A stretch of DNA of 64,000 nt, from contig JANLTO010000004.1 in NCBI GenBank assembly GCA_031362985.1, forward strand, positions 20,866 through 84,865, written 5' to 3'. Each line of letters begins with the position of its first letter. The first letter of the stretch is position 1. Source of the stretch: SHZL01 sp031362985 (GTDB taxonomy: Bacteria > Pseudomonadota > Gammaproteobacteria > Xanthomonadales > SZUA-36). Shown in pieces: positions 45,328 to 53,855 of the stretch. Both the position numbers and the translations under genes were made by a program. The notes under the pieces are model-generated. The model was given only the letters and a program-made list of their open reading frames with translations, did not search any database and was not told the origin of the DNA.

Positions 45328-47211
45328 ATGCCCCGGAATCACTGGCGGGTTCCCCGTAGCATGAGCACACGTTCACTCATGGTGTTCCTGTTGCTGCTGT
45401 TTCCCCCATTCGCCCTGGCATCCAGCGGGGAAATGCCTTCGCTGGTGCAGGACATAGGCATCAGCCTGCTGATGGCAGGGCTGCTGGGGGTCATTTTCAC
45501 GCGCCTGAAAATCCCCAGCATCGCAGCGTTTTTGGCGGCTGGCATCATCATCGGTCCGATCGGCCTGAAACAGGTGACTGATGCAGAGAACATCGACACC
45601 ATCGCCCAGCTGGGTTTCATCTTCCTGCTGTTCCTGATCGGCCTTGAAATTGACTTCAAACGCATACTCAGCAGTGGCAAGGCCATCATCGTATCGGGCT
45701 TGCTGCAATACCCGCTGACCATCCTGTTCGGAGTCCTCGCAGTAAAGTTGATGCTATTGCTGGGTATCGGTGGCTCGTTGCTGGCAGAAAGCCCTTATGC
45801 GGCGGTGTATATCGGCGTGATCATCGCCGGCTCATCGACCCTGCTGGTGGTCAAGCTATTCCAGGAAAATTTTGAGCTCGATACAGAGCCGGGAAGGCTG
45901 GCGCTGGGTGTGCTGATTTTCCAGGACATCTGGGTGATCGTGGCCATTATCATCCAGCCGAACATGAGTAACCCGGATCTGAGCATGATTGCCATGTCTT
46001 TTCTTGGCATCCTGCTGCTGGGTCTGTTTACTGTGGTGGTGTCAAAAAGCCTGGTCGTCCGGGCCTTCACCTGGATTGCCAAATCGCCGGAACTGACACT
46101 GCTCGGTGCCCTGGCATGGTGTTTTACGGTGGTCTTCGTGGGGATGAACCTGGACACCATCATGGTCATGACCTACGGGCGCAGTTTCCACATGTCCGTA
46201 GGCCCCGGCATGGCGGCACTGATCGCCGGCGCCAGCATCGCCAACCTGCCTTCCAGCACCGAAATCATCACCAAGGTGGCCACGGTCAAGGACTTCTTTA
46301 TCACCTTGTTCTTCGTGGCGCTGGGCATCAGCATTCCGGCACCGGAGAGCATGGACGTCATCGTGCTGGCGGTGGTGCTGGCAATCGCAGCCATTATTTC
46401 CAGGCAACTGGTGTTTTTTCCGCTGTTCTACTTTGCCGGGGTGGACCAGCGCAATGCTGAGGTCACTTCCGTCCGCCTCGCACAGATTTCTGAATTTGGC
46501 CTGGTCATCGCGTTTCTTGGCGTCAAGCTGGGACACTTGAGCCCCTCGTTCACCAGCACCATTATTTTCGCTTTCGTCATCACTGCCCTGGCAACGCCCC
46601 TGATGTACAGCAAGGCCTACGAAGTGCATCGCTGGCTGCGGCCAACCCTGGAAAAACTTGGCTTCAAGGCACCTCCGGAGCTGGTGCTGGAAAACGCCAG
46701 GAAATACAAGTTGGCTTTGCTGGGTTTTCATCGCGATGCCTCCTCGCTGCTCTACAACCTGCAGCAAAGCGATCCTGAACTGGTGCACGAAACCCTGGTG
46801 GTGGATTTTAATGTGGCCCTGCACGATGACATTGCCGCAACCGGGGCCCACGTGCACTACGGCGATCTGTCGAACTCGGAAACCCTGCATCACATTGGCC
46901 TGAACAACGCCAAAATCGTGGTGTGTACCATCCCGGACGACCTGTTGCGCGGCATCACCAACCGCTCGCTGGTGCGGGTGGTGCGGCACATCAATCCCGG
47001 CGCCATCATTATTGCCAATGCCGTGAGCCTGGAGCAGGTCAAGGCCATTTACCGGGCGGGCGCCAACTATGTCTACTTGTCGCGCTTTGAGGCTGCACAC
47101 AACCTCGGGGAAGCGGTCAATGAGGCCCTGAAGGACCGCATAGAGGTATTCCGCGAAATGAACGCCAAGCGTAACTGGTATACGGAAGATCGCCGCGAGG
47201 TGTTGAAATAA
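45328..47211 (+). CDS. Kef-type CPA2 cation/proton antiporter with TrkA-N domain
   Basis: A monovalent cation:proton antiporter-2 of about 627 residues. The antiporter domain has about thirteen helices and the pattern GFIFLLFLIGLEIDFKRI. A cytosolic RCK/TrkA-N domain follows from about residue 460 (YKLALLGFHRDASSLLYNL, HYGDLSNSETLHHIGL). RCK domains bind nucleotides and gate the pore. The N-terminus is signal-like (LMVFLLLLFPPFALA). The start is uncertain: ATG 45328 has AAGAGA 12 bases upstream, and ATG 45361 would also give a complete carrier. It follows the SulP gene by 67 bases. Confidence 0.85.
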   Translation: MPRNHWRVPRSMSTRSLMVFLLLLFPPFALASSGEMPSLVQDIGISLLMAGLLGVIFTRLKIPSIAAFLAAGIIIGPIGLKQVTDAENIDTIAQLGFIFLLFLIGLEIDFKRILSSGKAIIVSGLLQYPLTILFGVLAVKLMLLLGIGGSLLAESPYAAVYIGVIIAGSSTLLVVKLFQENFELDTEPGRLALGVLIFQDIWVIVAIIIQPNMSNPDLSMIAMSFLGILLLGLFTVVVSKSLVVRAFTWIAKSPELTLLGALAWCFTVVFVGMNLDTIMVMTYGRSFHMSVGPGMAALIAGASIANLPSSTEIITKVATVKDFFITLFFVALGISIPAPESMDVIVLAVVLAIAAIISRQLVFFPLFYFAGVDQRNAEVTSVRLAQISEFGLVIAFLGVKLGHLSPSFTSTIIFAFVITALATPLMYSKAYEVHRWLRPTLEKLGFKAPPELVLENARKYKLALLGFHRDASSLLYNLQQSDPELVHETLVVDFNVALHDDIAATGAHVHYGDLSNSETLHHIGLNNAKIVVCTIPDDLLRGITNRSLVRVVRHINPGAIIIANAVSLEQVKAIYRAGANYVYLSRFEAAHNLGEAVNEALKDRIEVFREMNAKRNWYTEDRREVLK

Positions 47212-47330
47212 TCTCCCTATCGGGCTACCTGGCAGCCGCAGCCAGCACCTTTTGACCAAACCCATTCACCAACCTTTTCGTCACTGGCCGGTACTGAGGT
47301 GACAATGCGCATTCTTAAAAGGGGAGTGGC

Positions 47331-48182
47331 ATGACCTTAGTTGTGCAGTTAACCGATACGCATATTGAGGCGCCGGGCAGGCTACTGTACGGAAAAGTAG
47401 ATACGGCGCAGCACCTGCACGAGTCCGTGCAGCAGATCAATGCCATGATTCCACCACCCGACCTGGTGTTAATTACGGGCGACCTTGTGGAGACGCCGAC
47501 CGAGGCGAGCTATGGCAATTTCGCTTCCCTGATCGAGCCACTGCGCGTGCCGGTGCGACTGTTGCCCGGCAACCACGATGACCCCCAGGTTATGCTGGAG
47601 ATGTTCGGGGACTTGCCCCTGTTTCCGGCCATGCACTCAACTTTTCAATATGCCATTGACGATTTCCCGGTGCGCATCCTGGCGCTTAACAGTCACTTCC
47701 AGGGCAGCGAATTGCCCGACTTTGGCTCGCATCGGCTACACTGGCTGCAACAAACCCTGGAAGAGTCCGCCAAGCCCACCATGATCGCCATTCACCATCC
47801 TCCCATGAAAACCGGCATAGGCTTTATCGACATGGTCGGCGCGCAATGGTATGCCGGCATCCGCGATGTCATTGCGCAGCACCCCCAGGTGCAACTGGTG
47901 ATAGCCGGACACGGGCACACAGATTTGCTCGGCCGCATCGGCACGGTACCGGTGTATATGGCCGGAAGCACCGCCCACCAACTGATTGCAGCGCGCGGAC
48001 ACGACCAGGCGCCCGCCTTTGACGACCGCCGTGCGCCGCCGGTATTGCATCACTGGATGGGGGACGGTTTTGTCAGTGGCAGCGACCCCTGGCCGGAGTG
48101 GGTCGAAGAAAAACGCATAGACCAGGAGTCCGGTTGCAATTGGAATGAACTCAAGGACCGTATGCGCGGTGCAATGAGATAG
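47331..48182 (+). CDS. cpdA: CpdA-like 3',5'-cyclic-AMP phosphodiesterase
   Basis: A 283-residue class III cyclic-nucleotide phosphodiesterase of the calcineurin-like fold. All dimetal motifs are present: DTHIE near residue 9, TGDLVETPT near 49, GNHDDPQ near 83, HHPPMKTG near 152 and GHGHTD near 190. This is the CpdA arrangement. It probably hydrolyses cAMP, possibly other phosphodiesters. The adenylate cyclase gene follows by 34 bases, so a synthase and a hydrolase are paired. AGGGGAG precedes the start codon. Confidence 0.85.
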   Translation: MTLVVQLTDTHIEAPGRLLYGKVDTAQHLHESVQQINAMIPPPDLVLITGDLVETPTEASYGNFASLIEPLRVPVRLLPGNHDDPQVMLEMFGDLPLFPAMHSTFQYAIDDFPVRILALNSHFQGSELPDFGSHRLHWLQQTLEESAKPTMIAIHHPPMKTGIGFIDMVGAQWYAGIRDVIAQHPQVQLVIAGHGHTDLLGRIGTVPVYMAGSTAHQLIAARGHDQAPAFDDRRAPPVLHHWMGDGFVSGSDPWPEWVEEKRIDQESGCNWNELKDRMRGAMR

Positions 48183-48216
48183 TGTGTCGGCCTACCAATT
48201 CACCGGGTAGGACAGG

Positions 48217-50430
48217 ATGAAGCGTTACCTGATCCGTGCCGTTCTTGGCCTGCTTTTGACCGTGTTTTTGCTCAGTCATGTGGCGGGCAAGATTTCTATT
48301 CCCTATTTCGATGACGTGGAAAACCTGCTGTACGACACACGGGTGCGCCTCACGGCGCCCGGTGGCAAGGATGAACGCATTGTCATAGTTGCTGTTGACG
48401 AGGCCAGTCTGGAGCAACAGGGCCATTGGCCCTGGACGCGCGAAAAACTGGCGAAGATGGTCGAGCAGTTGTTCAGCTACGGTGTTGTTGTAATCGGTTT
48501 TGACATGGTGTTCGTGGAGCGCGACGAAAGCGCGGATTCAGAACTGCTGAAGGAACTGGCCAACGGGCCGGAAGATGCGGCCTTCCGCGCGCGCCTTGTC
48601 GAGCTTGAACCGCAGTTAGACCGGGACCGACGATTTGCCGAAGCCCTCGCTACCGGGCCCACCGTGATGGGTTACTACTTCGATACCAACGAACACACTG
48701 CATATGAAACCGGCGCGCTGCCGCTGGCGGCTTTTGATTTCGATCAATCCATGGCTGACTACATCTTCCTGCCACGTGCCGAGGGTTTCAGCTCCAATCT
48801 TCCCGCGTTAATGGAAAAAGCTACCAGTGCGGGCTTTATCAGCAATCCCCTGATTGACGAAGACGGCATCGTGCGCCGCGCACCGCTGTTGCACGAATAC
48901 AAGCTCAGCGCTTACGAGTCACTGGCCATGGCCATGGCGGCTACTTTTTTCAACGACATCACCTTGCCAAAATTCGTCGACGCATCGAGCTGGATGGGGG
49001 ATTACCCCCCGCTGGAAGGCCTGGAATTGGCCGGGCGGCCCATTCCCATCGACCCGCAAGGCGCAGTGCTGGTGCCATACCGCGGACCGCGCGGTAGTTT
49101 TCCTTATGTATCGGCGACAAAAGTCATTGACGGCACCGTGGAGCACCCGGAGACCTTGAAAGGCGCCATTGTGCTGATCGGCGCCACGGCACCCGGCCTG
49201 GAAGACATCCGGTCGACCCCGTTTGGTTCGGTGTACCCCGGGGTGGAGGTGCATGCCAACGTACTGAGCGGCATTCTCGACAGCAGTTTCCGCTGGCAGC
49301 CGGCCTACACAGCGGCGGCCGAAATGATGGCTGTAGTGGTTTTCGGCTTGATTGGTTCACTGGTGCTGCCGGTGCTCTCGCCTATTGTAGCTACGCTGGC
49401 CTTTGCGACCTTGCTGGGCCTGGCGCTGGGGGTCAATCTGTACATGTGGAGCGTGTATCTACAGGTGCTGCCGCTGGCAGTCACCTTGTTCACTTTGATT
49501 GGTATTTACACCCTCAACATGGTGTTTGGCTACCTGTTTGAAACCCGCAGCCGCTCGCAGATGGACAGCCTGTTCGGCCAATACGTGCCGCCTGACCTGG
49601 TGAAGGAGATGAGCCGCGACCCGGAGCATTATTCCCTCGCCAGCGAAAAGCTGGAACTGAGCGTGCTGTTCAGTGATATCCGCGGGTTTACTTCGATTTC
49701 CGAAGGACTGGATGCGGCGGAACTGTCGGAACTGATGAATCACTACCTCACGCCCATGACACGGGTGGTGCACGAATCCAAGGGCACCATCGACAAGTAC
49801 ATTGGCGACGCCATCATGGCGTTCTGGGGTGCGCCGCTAAAAGACCAGGCCCATGCCGCGCGGGCAGTCGGCGCCGGGATGGCCATGTTGGCGGCCCTGG
49901 ACAAGCTCAATGTCGATTTCAAGAAACGCAACTGGCCCGAATTGCATATTGGCATCGGTATCAATACCGGGCCGATGAGCGTGGGTAACATGGGTTCGCA
50001 GTTCCGACGCGCCTACACAGTGCTGGGCGATGCGGTTAACCTCGGTTCCAGACTGGAAAGCCTGACCAAGGCATACGGGGTGGCCTTCATTGTCAGCGAA
50101 ACCACGGCGGAGCATGCGCCGGAGTTCTTTTACCGCGAACTCGACCGGGTCCGGGTAAAAGGCAAAGCCGAGCCGGTCACCATGTACGAACCGCAAGGTA
50201 TGCGCAGTCAAATGGATGCCAAGCAAACCGAAGATACCTTGCTGTTTCACAATGCCTTGCGCTTATACCGGCAGCAGGACTGGGACGGGGCTGAAAAGGT
50301 GTTGCGGGAACTGCTGTCGGTGCACCCCAATACCTACCTGTACGAGCTCTATCTTGAGCGCATTGCCGAATTTCGCCTGAACCCGCCACCCGCAGATTGG
50401 GAAGGCGTGTTTACCCACGAGTCGAAATAG
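48217..50430 (+). CDS. CHASE2-domain class III adenylate cyclase
   Basis: A 737-residue membrane-bound cyclase. Helix 1 (residues 4-22) leads to a periplasmic CHASE2 sensor (about 30-355; ERIVIVAVDEASLEQQG, IVLIGATAPGLEDIRSTPFG). Three helices (about 368-440) then lead to a cytoplasmic class III cyclase domain (about 475-655). The metal Asp residues D487 (FSDIRGFT) and D531 (GDAIMAFWG), adenine-selecting K527 and D605 (LGDAVN), and the transition-state Asn/Arg N608/R612 are all present, so it should make cAMP. An extra C-terminal 80 residues look TPR-like. It lies between a phosphodiesterase and a FecR-domain protein, a common CHASE2 context. Confidence 0.9.
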   Translation: MKRYLIRAVLGLLLTVFLLSHVAGKISIPYFDDVENLLYDTRVRLTAPGGKDERIVIVAVDEASLEQQGHWPWTREKLAKMVEQLFSYGVVVIGFDMVFVERDESADSELLKELANGPEDAAFRARLVELEPQLDRDRRFAEALATGPTVMGYYFDTNEHTAYETGALPLAAFDFDQSMADYIFLPRAEGFSSNLPALMEKATSAGFISNPLIDEDGIVRRAPLLHEYKLSAYESLAMAMAATFFNDITLPKFVDASSWMGDYPPLEGLELAGRPIPIDPQGAVLVPYRGPRGSFPYVSATKVIDGTVEHPETLKGAIVLIGATAPGLEDIRSTPFGSVYPGVEVHANVLSGILDSSFRWQPAYTAAAEMMAVVVFGLIGSLVLPVLSPIVATLAFATLLGLALGVNLYMWSVYLQVLPLAVTLFTLIGIYTLNMVFGYLFETRSRSQMDSLFGQYVPPDLVKEMSRDPEHYSLASEKLELSVLFSDIRGFTSISEGLDAAELSELMNHYLTPMTRVVHESKGTIDKYIGDAIMAFWGAPLKDQAHAARAVGAGMAMLAALDKLNVDFKKRNWPELHIGIGINTGPMSVGNMGSQFRRAYTVLGDAVNLGSRLESLTKAYGVAFIVSETTAEHAPEFFYRELDRVRVKGKAEPVTMYEPQGMRSQMDAKQTEDTLLFHNALRLYRQQDWDGAEKVLRELLSVHPNTYLYELYLERIAEFRLNPPPADWEGVFTHESK

Positions 50431-50700
50431 TCAAAAACCACAGAATTCCCTTGTATTAATTACTAAAAACTGTGGTAAGATTTACCAGTCAGTGGTGGAA
50501 TGTCTCGCGCCACCGAAATTGGGGTGTGGCCGGAATATCGGCCCGTTGCTTTGCAAACGCCCACGTAAGCGTCGTCGGATAGGTTGCAGGGTTGGTTCGG
50601 AATCATGATTTTGGGGCGTGCCCGACCAACTTTTAACAGCCTGCTCAGTACTTCCCGGTGAATGGATTACAACGGCAACAGAAAAAGGGTCTTAAATATC

Positions 50701-51186
50701 ATGAAAAACATTAGCAAAGTTTTAATCGTTCTTATCGCTGGTCTGGCAGGCTTTTCCACACAGGCATTTGCCAGCGAAGCCAAAGGTCTGGTTGTAGCGT
50801 CACGTGGCACGGTAATCGCCAACTCCACGTCCGATTCCCGCGAACTGAAACAAGGTGACGAAATTTTCGTCGAAGACGAAATCATGACCGGTCCCAAGAG
50901 CTTCGCCGTCGTCCAGTTCCTCGATGGCGCCAAAGTTACCATCAAGCCGAACTCGGAAATCGTTGTTGAAGATTACGTCTACAACGGCAACTCTGACGAC
51001 AAAGCAACATTGAGCCTGGTTTCAGGCGGATTAAGAGTTATCACCGGCGCCATGGCCAAGAACAACCCGGAAAACTACAAGGTTAAAACCCCGGTGGCAC
51101 TGATGGGCGTGCGCGGCACGGAATTCGCCATCCAACTCTGCGGCGATGATGTATGCGCAGAAGACGGAATTGAAGTTATCGAGTAA
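50701..51186 (+). CDS. Secreted FecR-domain protein
   Basis: A 161-residue protein with a Sec signal peptide (VLIVLIAGLAGFSTQAFA, cut before SEA). A FecR domain follows (SRGTVIANSTSDSRELKQGDEIF, VQFLDGAKVTIKPNSEIVVEDYVY), ending in the hallmark KTPVALMGVRGTEFAI and a Cys pair CGDDVC. FecR domains in this setting often act beside CHASE2 cyclases or polysaccharide export proteins, probably as an extracytoplasmic partner of the sensor. It starts 270 bases after the cyclase, behind a possible separate promoter, and ends at a strong terminator. An upstream in-frame ATG (50662) is less likely. Confidence 0.85.
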   Translation: MKNISKVLIVLIAGLAGFSTQAFASEAKGLVVASRGTVIANSTSDSRELKQGDEIFVEDEIMTGPKSFAVVQFLDGAKVTIKPNSEIVVEDYVYNGNSDDKATLSLVSGGLRVITGAMAKNNPENYKVKTPVALMGVRGTEFAIQLCGDDVCAEDGIEVIE

Positions 51187-51242
51187 GGCGAAGTTATCGA
51201 ATAGTTTTATAGTTTTAAAGATAAGTTTCAGAGCAAAAAAAA

Positions 51243-51269
51243 GACCGGCCTCAGGGCCGGTCTTTTTTT
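51243..51269 (+). terminator. Rho-independent terminator after the FecR gene
   Basis: GACCGGCC (51243-51250) pairs with GGCCGGTC (51255-51262), followed by seven T, with an A-run before the stem. It closes the cyclic-nucleotide gene group. Confidence 0.85.
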
Positions 51270-51287
51270 ATGTGTTCGTTACAACTT

Positions 51288-51430
51288 CCCACGTTGCACC
51301 GTCATCCCGCGTTGCACCGTCATCCCACGTTACACCGTCATCCCACGTTACACCGTCATCCCACGCTGCACCGTCATCCCGCGTTGCACCGTCATCCCGC
51401 GTTGCACCGTCATCCCGGGCCTGACCCGGG
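51288..51430. repeat. Seven 18-bp tandem repeats ending in a palindrome
   Basis: The unit CCCRCGYTRCACCGTCAT repeats seven times from 51288 to 51413 with few changes. It then runs into CCCGGG-CCTGA-CCCGGG (51414-51430). The last unit plus palindrome resembles the 48-bp elements at 53.6 and 53.8 kb, so the array may be an amplified edge of such an element. Open reading frames across it are an artefact of the 18-base period. Confidence 0.8.
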
Positions 51431-51447
51431 ATCCACTCGGAACAACC

Positions 51448-52653
51448 TTACGAGTCGCTTACCACCGGTGGTGGTGGCGGAGGGGGCGGTGTGCCTGGAG
51501 GAACAATGGCGCCGCCTATGGGTGTGGTGGCGCCGGTAACACCGCTGGATCCTACCGGGGTACCCGGGCCACAACGGCCTAATTCAGAATCAGCTTCGAC
51601 AAAGTTGATCACCGTCGGCAAGCGGGTAATACCCATGTTCAGTGCAATCCGCACCCGCTCCGGGTCGTCAATGTACATCTTGCCACCTTCCATGATGGTG
51701 ACAAATACCGGCTTGCGGGTGAATTTGTAGGTTTCCAGGTTAGCCGCCAGTGCTTCCTGCCGCAGTGGATCGATGTCTTCAGTCTTGGGCAGGTCGAAAA
51801 ACTTCTCGTACTCCTCGGCACTGGCCGAAAAATGGTTGTCGCCCAACTGCCACAAGGGCACTTCTGCCAGCTTGATTTGGCGTTCATTAAACGCCTTGTT
51901 CAGCTCTTCAAGGCTCACGTTGGAGCCAAAGTAACTGATCGGAACCGCATTGGAATCGTTGAATACGAAAACAATCGGAATTTCCTTGCCACCATAAAAC
52001 TTGTTCAAGGCATCCACGGTGTGATTGTCGATGACCACTTTATTGATACCCACGAACAGGGATACCAGCAAAGTCTTGGGCCGCTTTTCTTCCATAATGT
52101 CGACATCGGGATTGGTTTGATACCAATACTCTGGCGAGGAGTAAGGGACAATGTCTTTGAAATTCAACTTGACCGTGTATTCGTTTTCTTGCCAGTTCGG
52201 AACGGGTTCGATGACTTCAGGAATTTCAAAATAACGCTGTACCACCTGGGTGATGGTGCTGCTTGACGGGTCCAGTTTATCAACTGTGTAGGTGGCAAAC
52301 TTGCGACTCTGTGCTGCATCGGTGGCGCAGGGCCAGTCAAGAAAATCAGGGACCTTCTTGATGCAGTTAAGCTGGTTCTCATTGGCAAACGCCGCTTCGC
52401 CGGGTGCCAGTTCCACCATTTTGTCGCCCTTGATCAGAAAGGTGCGACCCTCGTCGGTGGTGGCATAAAGCCCGGGTGGAGTTTTACCCTGCATGTCTTC
52501 ACAACCTGCAGCGGGGTCTTTTGCCGGTGCGGCAGCCGCACCTTGTGCCTGCACGCCTGTCGATGCCAAAGCAGAAGCGATCAAAGCCGGCAACAGCGCG
52601 CGCAACAATGGTTTCCCGGTAATGTTCCTGGATGATTTAGTGTTCGAATGCAT
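51448..52653 (-). CDS. Secreted protein of unknown function with Pro-rich tail
   Basis: A 401-residue protein with a Sec signal peptide (LLRALLPALIASALASTGVQA, cut near 36). The mature part is acidic and has no repeats I recognise. One stretch (EIPIVFVFNDSNAVPISYFG, PLWQLGDNHFSASAEEYEKFFDLP) reads like a globular alpha/beta domain, and a second (KPVFVTIMEGGKMYIDDPERVRIALNMGI) follows. The C-terminus is Gly/Thr-rich and ends in a run of nine Pro then VVSDS. Three Cys may form disulfides. No family comes to mind. It lies between the tandem repeats and rfaH, in the polysaccharide region. Confidence 0.75.
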   Translation of the reverse strand: MHSNTKSSRNITGKPLLRALLPALIASALASTGVQAQGAAAAPAKDPAAGCEDMQGKTPPGLYATTDEGRTFLIKGDKMVELAPGEAAFANENQLNCIKKVPDFLDWPCATDAAQSRKFATYTVDKLDPSSSTITQVVQRYFEIPEVIEPVPNWQENEYTVKLNFKDIVPYSSPEYWYQTNPDVDIMEEKRPKTLLVSLFVGINKVVIDNHTVDALNKFYGGKEIPIVFVFNDSNAVPISYFGSNVSLEELNKAFNERQIKLAEVPLWQLGDNHFSASAEEYEKFFDLPKTEDIDPLRQEALAANLETYKFTRKPVFVTIMEGGKMYIDDPERVRIALNMGITRLPTVINFVEADSELGRCGPGTPVGSSGVTGATTPIGGAIVPPGTPPPPPPPPVVSDS

Positions 52654-52744
52654 TACGTCCCCGTTTCCCCTGATTCAAAATCTCTGACGATTGGAAATGA
52701 TAGCCTATCTTGGCAGTATGAGGTAGCTGTGATAGTTAACAGTT

Positions 52745-52945
52745 TCAGGTAGCGGTGAAAGACACGCACCCATTCAGTACGGGCGCATCGGCCCCAACGG
52801 AACCTCTTAGGGGTAGTATCGGAATCAACTCAATGCGGCCCGGGTAAACCATCATGTGTGCTTTGTGGCCGGGTTCGATGTCCGCGCCCAAAAAAGTTGT
52901 CCAAAAAGGTTTGTTCAAGCCCTGAACATAAGCTAACATCAACAC
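52745..52945 (-). pseudogene. Possible remnant of an AbrB/MazE-type antitoxin
   Basis: The minus-strand frame contains ADIEPGHKAHMMVYPGRIELIPI, with PLRG following. That resembles the SpoVT-AbrB DNA-binding C-terminus (GxKxxxxxYxxRIELIPxxP). The expected N-terminal VTIP-like beta strand is missing and the frame continues into unrelated sequence. No toxin gene adjoins it. This is the only candidate coding trace in the 319-base gap between the secreted protein and rfaH. Confidence 0.3.
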
Positions 52946-52972
52946 CCTGATGCTGAGCTAGGGGTTAGGCGC

Positions 52973-53488
52973 TTGCACCACACGGAAGCCAATTGGTTCG
53001 CGGTTTATGCCCGGCCGCGGCAGGAACACATTGCACTGGAAAACCTGCAGCGCCAGGGCTTTGACTGTTTTTTGCCCATGGCGATTAACCCCTATCAGCG
53101 GCGCTCGCAAACCAAACTGCGCGTTGAGCCCTTGTTCCCCCGTTACCTTTTTCTGAATGCTGCTGCCGATCAGCAAAGCCTGGGACCGGTGCGCTCCACC
53201 CGTGGCGTGAGCACCTTGGTGCGCTTCGGGGTGGAACTGGCGCATATTCCGGAAACCGTCATTCGGGCTATTCGCAGCCGTTGTGACAGTAGCAATGGTC
53301 TGGTTCGTCTTGATCCGGTGCACATAAAACCCGGTGACAAGGTACGTGTTTTTGATGGCCCGCTGGCCGGAGTCAATGGCCTGTTCCAGGCTTGCAGCGG
53401 CGAACAGCGGGCGCTGTTACTGATTGAATTCATGGGCCGGCAGACCCGCGTGGTAGTTGAACGCATGCTGCTACAAAAAACGGGCTAA
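52973..53488 (+). CDS. rfaH: RfaH-type transcription antiterminator
   Basis: RfaH is a NusG paralogue that joins RNA polymerase at ops sites and carries it through long polysaccharide operons. The NGN domain begins NWFAVYARPRQEHIALENL, with the family motif EPLFPRYLFL near residue 55. A KOW segment (KPGDKVRVFDGPLAGVNGLFQ) sits near 123. The 171-residue length is typical. The only plausible start is a TTG at 52973 with TAGGGG about 10 bases upstream. The ops-like site at 53704 lies downstream of this gene, so it could load RfaH onto the following sugar genes. Confidence 0.9.
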   Translation: MHHTEANWFAVYARPRQEHIALENLQRQGFDCFLPMAINPYQRRSQTKLRVEPLFPRYLFLNAAADQQSLGPVRSTRGVSTLVRFGVELAHIPETVIRAIRSRCDSSNGLVRLDPVHIKPGDKVRVFDGPLAGVNGLFQACSGEQRALLLIEFMGRQTRVVVERMLLQKTG

Positions 53489-53522
53489 AGCCGACTTACG
53501 TTGTTGTGGACTGTGTCGATGG

Positions 53523-53543
53523 ATGCCGGATCAAGTCCGGCAT
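53523..53543. repeat. Palindrome ATGCCGGA-N5-TCCGGCAT
   Basis: Eight-base arms with a five-base loop lie 35 bases after the rfaH stop. The element belongs to the same style of CCGG-rich intergenic palindromes as the 48-bp repeats downstream. It may end rfaH transcription, but no T-run follows. Confidence 0.5.
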
Positions 53544-53598
53544 GACGAGAAGGTTGGTGTACGACGGTAAAGCTTCGTCATCCCGAACTGAGAGTACG

Positions 53599-53646
53599 TC
53601 ATCCCGGCCCCGGAGCAGGTCCGGGGTGACGAGATCCGGGATCCAC
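53599..53646. repeat. 48-bp palindromic intergenic element, copy A
   Basis: The sequence begins TCATCCCGGCCCCGGA and contains a CCCCGGA/TCCGGGG stem (53608-53626). Copy B at 53780 matches it at all but two positions. The copies lie on either side of the ops-like site. Confidence 0.75.
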
Positions 53647-53703
53647 GGCCAGGAGAATGCTAAGGCCGAACACCAACGATGCGGGTCAGCACAGACACTG
53701 CAG

Positions 53704-53716
53704 GGCGGTAGCGTGC
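53704..53716 (+). promoter_or_regulatory. ops element (JUMPstart-like) for RfaH recruitment
   Basis: GGCGGTAGCGTGC matches the enterobacterial ops consensus exactly. It is preceded by TGCAG-GG, similar to the end of the JUMPstart sequence. ops pauses RNA polymerase and loads RfaH. It lies 215 bases after rfaH and about 585 bases before the first sugar gene, in the right orientation for a leader RNA. Confidence 0.75.
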
Positions 53717-53779
53717 CCAAATGACGGCAAAGTGGCCTCATCGCGGACCAAAGTGACGTCATCCCGGACCAAAAGTATC

Positions 53780-53827
53780 TCATCCCGGCCCCGGATCAGG
53801 TCCGGGGTGACGAGATCCGGGACCCAC
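53780..53827. repeat. 48-bp palindromic intergenic element, copy B
   Basis: Nearly identical to copy A at 53599, with stem CCCCGGA/TCCGGGG at 53789-53807. It sits between the ops-like site and the MarR-type gene. Its 3' edge lies 30-40 bases from where that gene's N-terminal codons become readable. Confidence 0.75.
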
Positions 53828-53855
53828 CTGATTCAAATGTCACCAACGCAACAGT

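Noticed and set aside
51288..51413. CRISPR array
   Set aside because: Units are 18 bp with no spacers between them, and no cas genes are present.
51146..51539. ORFs with repeats such as VAPSSR or LHRHPT across the tandem array
   Set aside because: An 18-base period keeps all frames open, so the repeated peptides are artefacts of the DNA repeat.
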